From positions 1 through 52,389 of the forward strand of contig CAJWWC010000009.1 in the NCBI GenBank assembly GCA_913048435.1: a stretch of DNA of 52,389 nt. Reading direction: 5' to 3'. Under the pieces are notes generated by a model. The model made no database searches, was not told the origin of the DNA, and saw nothing but the letters and a program-made list of their open reading frames with translations. A program made the position numbers and the translations under genes. This DNA is from an uncultured Flavobacteriales bacterium (lineage in GTDB: Bacteria > Bacteroidota > Bacteroidia > Flavobacteriales > UBA7312). Below are positions 47,177 through 52,389 of this stretch, piece by piece. Each line of letters opens with the position of its first letter. Position 1 is the first letter of the stretch.

Positions 47177-48385
47177 ATGAGTTATTTATTAATATTCCTT
47201 TTTCTCACTTCAATCTTTTGTAATGTAGCCTTTGGTCTTGGTCCAAATCTATATCCGTTGAGACTTGTCTTACCTGTTACATTGCTTTATTTTTCAGTAT
47301 TATTTTTTCAAAAGGTAATTTTATTCAAAGAAAAGTTACATCTTAACATTATCGTCTTATTATCCATTTTGTTTTTCTTGTATAGCTTTTTACAAACTTC
47401 AATGGTTAGCTATTTAAGGTTTGACCTTTTGGGGTCACATTATGAGCTGAATGCTATTTTAAATTATGCTTTTTTAGCTGGTCTAATAACTACCATTTAT
47501 CTTATTATAATAACGAAAAAAGACCTTTTTTTTAAACAGATTAAATACTCAATATTACTTTTTTATCTGTCTTATACCCTCTATGCAATTTATGAAATTA
47601 TAACTGGTCATCATCTATCGACTTCTGATTTAGTAGATGCTCCTTGGTGGATGCGTCATGTTCCTACGGTCGTTTATTTTAATTCTAATGATTTTGCAGC
47701 CATATTTACAATGATGTTTATGTTTTTGTTGTCTTCCTTTGACAAGGACAAAACACAAAAAACAGTTTTTATACTTGCAATTTTTACAATTCATATTCTG
47801 ATTATTTATTATTCACAAAGCCGTTTAGCTTTGATTATGTCACTGTTGTTTTTTATTTATCGCTACCCTTATAATGTATTCAAATTAATAGGCTTGTCTT
47901 TAATTGGTGTTTTATTCTTTTGGGTATTTTCTAATGACTCTTCATTTATGCAAACATTGGATAGTTTTGTTGCATTAAAAGATGATTTAAGATTTAGTGA
48001 AAGGCAATCCACCTCTGTTAGATTGTATCTTTACAAATACGCCCTAATTTCGCCATTATCAAATTTCGGTTTAGGATTTGGAATAGACTATTCTGCCGAA
48101 TATTTTAGAACTATCAATGATGCTAATTTACATAACATCATAAATCCTCATTCATATATACTCGAGTTATTAATCAATAGTGGTGTGTTAGTGGTCTTAT
48201 ATTACATTATAATAAATACCATACTTTTAGTAAGTAATTGGAGTAATAAAAACTATGACCTATTTATTCAAATCATTATTTATAACTTGTTATTATTTTC
48301 TTCAAGTTCTTCCACTTTTTTGTGGCCGATTTACCTATTTTTTATTGTTTACATTTGCAAAACGCCACATAAATCAACAACCTAA
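47177..48385 (+). CDS. O-antigen polymerase/ligase-like membrane protein, second copy
   Basis: 402 residues with about 10-12 predicted membrane helices. The Wzy_C loop is less typical than in the first copy: RLYLYKYALISPLSNFGLGFGIDYSAEYFR, then INPHSYILELLINSGVLVVLYY with the NPHS motif seen in Wzy/WaaL proteins. The two copies show little sequence similarity by eye, so they probably have different roles, one of them perhaps polymerase and the other ligase. Confidence 0.83.
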   Translation: MSYLLIFLFLTSIFCNVAFGLGPNLYPLRLVLPVTLLYFSVLFFQKVILFKEKLHLNIIVLLSILFFLYSFLQTSMVSYLRFDLLGSHYELNAILNYAFLAGLITTIYLIIITKKDLFFKQIKYSILLFYLSYTLYAIYEIITGHHLSTSDLVDAPWWMRHVPTVVYFNSNDFAAIFTMMFMFLLSSFDKDKTQKTVFILAIFTIHILIIYYSQSRLALIMSLLFFIYRYPYNVFKLIGLSLIGVLFFWVFSNDSSFMQTLDSFVALKDDLRFSERQSTSVRLYLYKYALISPLSNFGLGFGIDYSAEYFRTINDANLHNIINPHSYILELLINSGVLVVLYYIIINTILLVSNWSNKNYDLFIQIIIYNLLLFSSSSSTFLWPIYLFFIVYICKTPHKSTT

Positions 48386-48411
48386 AAATTAAGTTTTTAA
48401 ATTATCACACT

Positions 48412-49263
48412 ATGGACATTTTTAATTTATTGAAATCTATTTTAAACTTTTACCAACGACAATGGAAGTTTATACTAATCTTTCTCCTTTCAGGTGCTAT
48501 ATTAGGATTTGTTTATGATGTGGTTAAAACCCCATATTATGAGACTTCTGCTACTGTAACTTCTGGGCTTTCCTATTTCGAAGGAATAATAGATCCTAAT
48601 GAGTTAGATTATCCAATCATTGATCAAAAAATAGCTATAAATATGGTCAATGCCTTGGCTGAAATAGTCGAAAAGAATGAATATGAAATTTTAGCTAAAA
48701 AATTAAATATTGATTTAGAGGTTGCCCAATCAATTAAGTTTATTGAAGCTGAGCAACTTTATGAGCTAGATTTGGAAAATAGAAGACAAAAATTATCACA
48801 GTTTTTAATAACTGCAAGAATAACGGACAATGCTTCAATTCGTATTTTTAGTGATGCACTTTTAAGTTTCTTTAATCGTAATGGTTATTCAAATAAGAAT
48901 TACAAGTTATTTCAAGAACAATCTCCCAAGTTTTTGAATTATATCGATGATGAGATTGTTGATTTAAAAGCCTACAGAAATAGTATGTTAGTTAAGTCTG
49001 AAGTTGAATTGAGCTCAATTTCTATAGCTAATGATAAAAGTGAAGTCCTTCAGAATCAAATCATTCAATTGTATGAAAAACGACAAGCAATTGAGAGAAA
49101 TATAGAGTTATTAAAACCGCTTTCTTATGTTTCAAATTTCCCAGTTTATAAAAAGCCAAAAGATAGAACATGGTTTAGAATTGGTGTTCTTTCAGTAGTT
49201 TTCTTCTTAATGGGAATTGTAATAGCTATGTTTAGAGATGTTTATGTTATTTTGCGTAAATAA
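48412..49263 (+). CDS. Chain-length determinant protein (Wzz family)
   Basis: 283 residues with a membrane helix at each end (about 20-37 and 258-277) and a helical, coiled-coil periplasmic domain between. The N-terminal SILNFYQRQWKFILIFLLSGAILGFVYDVVKTPYYETSATV pattern is that of Wzz proteins. There is no kinase domain, so this is the Wzz type rather than a BY-kinase fusion. It sets the length of the polymer. The last base of its stop is shared with the following glycosyltransferase gene. Confidence 0.88.
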   Translation: MDIFNLLKSILNFYQRQWKFILIFLLSGAILGFVYDVVKTPYYETSATVTSGLSYFEGIIDPNELDYPIIDQKIAINMVNALAEIVEKNEYEILAKKLNIDLEVAQSIKFIEAEQLYELDLENRRQKLSQFLITARITDNASIRIFSDALLSFFNRNGYSNKNYKLFQEQSPKFLNYIDDEIVDLKAYRNSMLVKSEVELSSISIANDKSEVLQNQIIQLYEKRQAIERNIELLKPLSYVSNFPVYKKPKDRTWFRIGVLSVVFFLMGIVIAMFRDVYVILRK

Positions 49264-50366
49264 TGAAAGTATGTCACCTTTCATCGGTACATCCAAGAAA
49301 TGATATTAGGATATTTCTCAAAGAGTGTATATCACTTAAAGATGCTGGATTTGATATCAGTTATGTTGTAGCTGATGGTTTAGGGAATGATGAAATTCAG
49401 ACTATTAAAATAATTGATGTAGGTAAACTTAAACATCGATTCACTCGTATGTTTTTATCAAGTCTTAAAGTTGTCATTAAAGGTGCAACAATCAAAGCAG
49501 ATGTTTATCATTTTCATGATCCAGAATTAGCACCTTTTTGTTTAGTCTATCGCTTACTTGGTAAAAAAGTAATTTTTGATGTTCATGAAAACGTTGCTGA
49601 ACAAATACAAGATAAACCGTGGCTTGGTAATTTTCAGAAAAAATTTTTAAGTAGATTGTTCAATTTTTTGAACAAGTTTTTTGCAAGAACATTTTACACA
49701 ATTATAGCTGAAAAATCTTATTCTAATATGTATGATAAAATAAGCTTAAATTTTCCATTGACAACAATCCTGAATTATCCAAAGCTTAATTTCTTTAAAT
49801 CTTATCAAAACTGTAAAAGAAGTGGTAATGAGTTTTTTTACATTGGAGGCGTAAGTAATAATAGAGGTTTAGATACAATTCTCGAAGCTTTTGATATTTT
49901 AGATAGAAAAAATATTGACTTTAAAATGCATTTTGTTGGAGCTATTTCAGATAAACCTAATTTTGAAAAGTATCCTAATCTTTTAGATAAAGTCATTTTT
50001 TATGGAAGAAAGAATCTCGAATATGGATATGAAATTTCTAGACAATGCGTAGCAGGATTAGCGATTTTAAAACCGATAGGTAATTATGTAAAGTCATACC
50101 CTACAAAAGTATTTGAGTATATGGCTGTCGGATTGCCTGTAGTAACTTCAAACTTCAGTTTATATAAAGAAATTGTTGAAGATAATGATGTTGGATGGTG
50201 TGTTGACCCTAATTCGCCTACTGATATCGCAGACGTTTTAATTAAAATTATTAATACAAAAACTATTGATAAAATTAGTCAGAGGGCAGTTGAACAATCT
50301 TCAAATTATTCTTGGAAAAATGAAGAAAAAAAACTTTTAATGTTATACCGAACAATCCTGGAGTAA
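49263..50366 (+). CDS. Glycosyltransferase (GT4-like, WbpH/TuaH type)
   Basis: 367 residues with GT-B fold. It begins MKVCHLSSVHPRNDIRIFLKECISLKDAGF, and the DVYHFHDPELAPFCLVYRLLGKKVIFDVHENV segment is the group's acceptor-side signature. The C-terminal part has FYIGGVSNNRGLDTILEAF and the donor-side SYPTKVFEYMAVGLPVVTSNF. Its linkage and sugar are not known. It overlaps the Wzz stop by one base and is followed after one base by the next glycosyltransferase. Confidence 0.88.
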   Translation: MKVCHLSSVHPRNDIRIFLKECISLKDAGFDISYVVADGLGNDEIQTIKIIDVGKLKHRFTRMFLSSLKVVIKGATIKADVYHFHDPELAPFCLVYRLLGKKVIFDVHENVAEQIQDKPWLGNFQKKFLSRLFNFLNKFFARTFYTIIAEKSYSNMYDKISLNFPLTTILNYPKLNFFKSYQNCKRSGNEFFYIGGVSNNRGLDTILEAFDILDRKNIDFKMHFVGAISDKPNFEKYPNLLDKVIFYGRKNLEYGYEISRQCVAGLAILKPIGNYVKSYPTKVFEYMAVGLPVVTSNFSLYKEIVEDNDVGWCVDPNSPTDIADVLIKIINTKTIDKISQRAVEQSSNYSWKNEEKKLLMLYRTILE

Positions 50367-50367
50367 G

Positions 50368-51564
50368 TTGAAAATAAAAAATAAAAATATCTGGATAATT
50401 AATCAGTATGCTGGTTCATCTAGTCATGGTATGACTTACAGGAGTTATTTTTTAGCAAAAGAATTAATAAAGCGTCATAGGGTGACTATTTTTTCAGCTT
50501 CTTTTTCTCATGTTATGAGTAATCCACCTTCTGTTTCTAAAACCTATACAGAGGAAAATATTAATGGCGTTGAATACCTTTGGTTAAAGGTGCCAACTTA
50601 TAATAGCTCTAAAAGTTTAGGCAGGGTATTTAGTATGTTCATCTTTTTATATCGCCTTTTCTTTTTAAATGTAAAAAAACGTGATAATCCTGATGTAATC
50701 ATTGTCTCTTCTACTTCACCTTTACCTATCTGGAAGGCCTATTTTTGGGCTAAACGATTTAATTCTAAATTAATTTTTGAAGTAAGAGATATTTGGCCTT
50801 TGTCAATAATTGAATTAGGAGGTTTTAAAAAAATAAATCCTTTTGTGGTATTATTGCAGATAACAGAAAATTTTGCGTACAAGGTTTCAGATTATGTAGT
50901 TTCTGTTTTACCTAATGCATTTGAACATATGAAGCATCACGGTTTAGACTTGTCAAGATTTAAGTATATTCCTAATGGAATTAAAATTGAAACTTTGATA
51001 AAATCCGAAAAGGTTAATAAAGATGTATTTAAAATAGGTTATGCGGGTACATTAGGTATTGCTAATGCATTAAAATATTTAATTTATGCTGCTAATCTAA
51101 TCAAAGAAAATAATATTGAAATTCACTTGCTCGGTAACGGTCCCGAAAAGAAAGCCTTAATGAAAATAGTAAAGGATAAAAATATTTCTAATGTATATTT
51201 TCATGATGCTGTCCCTAAGAATAAGGTTGGTATTTTTCTTGCTAAAATGGATGTCTTATTTATAGGTTGGCACTATTCCAAAATATACAGATTTGGAATT
51301 TCAGCTAACAAGTTGTTTGATTATTTAGCATCGGCTAGACCAATTATACATTCTGTTGATGCTGTAAATGATCCTGTCTTTGAGGCTAGAGCTGGAATTT
51401 CAGTTAAGCCTGAAAACTCTAAAGAAATCGCGGATGCTATTTTAAAGCTTTACAAAATGCCGGAGTCAAAACGGAATGAGTTAGGTCAAAATGGGAGAGT
51501 ATTTGTAAAAAAGTATCATTCATATGAACAATTAGCCAAAAAATATGAGTATTTATTTATTTAG
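50368..51564 (+). CDS. Family 4 glycosyltransferase (WbuB-like)
   Basis: 398 residues. The opening KNIWIINQYAGSSSHGMTYRSYFLAKEL and the STSPLPIWKAYFWAKRFNSKLIFEVRDIWP segment match WbuB-type enzymes, which act early on undecaprenyl-linked amino sugars. The C-terminal part holds GYAGTLGIANALKYLIYAA and the SANKLFDYLASARPIIHSV donor site. The start is TTG at 50368 with GGAG about 5 bases upstream, inside the end of the previous gene. It overlaps the WbpL-like gene by 20 bases. Its place next to the initiating transferase fits a second-sugar role. Confidence 0.9.
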   Translation: MKIKNKNIWIINQYAGSSSHGMTYRSYFLAKELIKRHRVTIFSASFSHVMSNPPSVSKTYTEENINGVEYLWLKVPTYNSSKSLGRVFSMFIFLYRLFFLNVKKRDNPDVIIVSSTSPLPIWKAYFWAKRFNSKLIFEVRDIWPLSIIELGGFKKINPFVVLLQITENFAYKVSDYVVSVLPNAFEHMKHHGLDLSRFKYIPNGIKIETLIKSEKVNKDVFKIGYAGTLGIANALKYLIYAANLIKENNIEIHLLGNGPEKKALMKIVKDKNISNVYFHDAVPKNKVGIFLAKMDVLFIGWHYSKIYRFGISANKLFDYLASARPIIHSVDAVNDPVFEARAGISVKPENSKEIADAILKLYKMPESKRNELGQNGRVFVKKYHSYEQLAKKYEYLFI

Positions 51565-52389
51565 TTTAATTGTCTTAGTAATAATTATGTTGATTTATCA
51601 AAAAATTGCCAAGCGATTTGAAATAGTAGACAAACCAAATCATCGCTCTTCTCATGAAAGTATAACAATCAGAGGAGGTGGTATTGTGTTTCCTATTTCT
51701 GTTTTTATGTATTTTACATGTTGTGGATTTCAATACCCATTATTTGTATTAGCTGTTTTAATTATTTCAGCTATTAGTTTTATGGACGACATTAAGCCTT
51801 TAAATACATCTATAAGGTTGGTGTTTCAATTGATATCTGTATTGCTCGTCATATTACAGTTGATTTCACAATTACCTTTAATTTATTTACCAATTGTTTT
51901 ATTCATACTACTTGGAGGTGTTAATGCCTATAACTTCATGGATGGTATTAATGGAATAACTGGTTCTTATAGCTTAGTTTTATTATCTACATTTTATTAC
52001 ATCAACCAATCGATATTATTTGTAGATACAGATTTAATAATCTTTGCTTTAATATCCGTAATAGTATTTTTATTTTTTAATTTTAGAACCAAAGCACTTT
52101 GTTTTTCTGGAGATGTTGGCAGTTTATCAATTGCATTGCTGATTCTTTTTTTACTTTTTAAATTAATAGTTTTCACAGCTCAACCTCTTTACGGTTTATT
52201 TTTGATAATTTATACAATTGATAGTGGTTATACACTGATTAGCAGAAAGCTAAATGGTGAAAATATCTTTCAACCTCATAGAACTCATTTGTATCAACAA
52301 TTAGTACATCTCAAAGGCTTTTCACATTTGTATGTTTCTTTCTTATTTTCTTTTATTCAATTAGTATTAAATTATTTCATTATTTTTCA
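51545..52389 (+). CDS. Initiating phosphoglycosyltransferase (WbpL/WecA/MraY family), partial
   Basis: The frame is open from ATG at 51545 to the window edge (about 281 codons), so the C-terminus is missing. Visible family marks are DKPNHRSSHESITIRGGG at residues 29-45, the catalytic DD at 81-82 (SFMDDIKPL), NAYNFMDGING at 127-137, GDVGS at 189-193 and PHRTHLYQQL at 244-253. It has about nine membrane helices in the visible part. It transfers a HexNAc-1-phosphate onto undecaprenyl phosphate, the first step of the polysaccharide unit. The HRTHLYQ loop resembles WbpL more than MraY. Confidence 0.92.
   Translation, partial: MSIYLFSLIVLVIIMLIYQKIAKRFEIVDKPNHRSSHESITIRGGGIVFPISVFMYFTCCGFQYPLFVLAVLIISAISFMDDIKPLNTSIRLVFQLISVLLVILQLISQLPLIYLPIVLFILLGGVNAYNFMDGINGITGSYSLVLLSTFYYINQSILFVDTDLIIFALISVIVFLFFNFRTKALCFSGDVGSLSIALLILFLLFKLIVFTAQPLYGLFLIIYTIDSGYTLISRKLNGENIFQPHRTHLYQQLVHLKGFSHLYVSFLFSFIQLVLNYFIIF

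Overview
The window is AT-rich DNA from a member of the Bacteroidota, most likely Flavobacteriales-like. Three things point there: the gliding/type IX secretion (T9SS) set porP/sprF-gldK-gldL-gldM-gldN, an exported enzyme with a T9SS C-terminal sorting domain, and several -7 boxes of the Bacteroidota form TAnnTTTG. I saw no tRNA, rRNA, CRISPR array, insertion sequence or integrase.

Layout. (1) 1-2788, minus strand: purH-mreB-mreC, with mreC cut by the window edge. (2) 2871-4112, plus: a lone MacB/FtsX-type permease. It is followed by a 438-base gap that holds a shrunken serine acetyltransferase remnant. (3) 4551-10747, minus: an exported agmatine/peptidyl-arginine deiminase-like protein with a sorting domain, then fbp-mfd. 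(4) 10830-12534, plus: GNAT acetyltransferase and aspartate kinase. (5) 12515-20454, minus: rplU-rpmA with its own promoter and terminator, then a tightly overlapped serS, lipoprotein, TPR protein, DUF4286 protein, rsmA, mgtE and hydroxyacid dehydrogenase run. (6) 20462-22787: an EamA transporter, divergent from a copper-type HMA lipoprotein coupled to heme A synthase. (7) 22863-29048, minus: miaB, sigma-54 activator, lptE, small TPR protein, secG, groES, groEL. (8) 29136-38377, plus: topA, an arginase-fold probable pseudoenzyme, porP/sprF and gldKLMN, closed by a strong terminator. (9) 38392 to the end, plus: a Wzx/Wzy-type surface polysaccharide locus. It contains wbpA-wbpB-wbpD-wbpE, two flippases, a glycosyltransferase, two O-antigen polymerase/ligase-like proteins, a chain-length regulator, two more glycosyltransferases, and a WbpL/WecA-like initiating phosphoglycosyltransferase that runs off the window.

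How the parts fit. The most interesting signal is the junction of regions 8 and 9. The T9SS core and motor genes sit 64 bases from four genes predicted to make a 2,3-diacetamido-glucuronic acid nucleotide sugar. In Porphyromonas gingivalis the Wbp/Vim pathway makes the sugar that links T9SS cargo to A-LPS. The linkage here therefore suggests a secretion-plus-surface-anchoring module, with the deiminase at 4551-6365 as a possible cargo. That function is inferred from gene order and family knowledge; the gene identities themselves are well supported.
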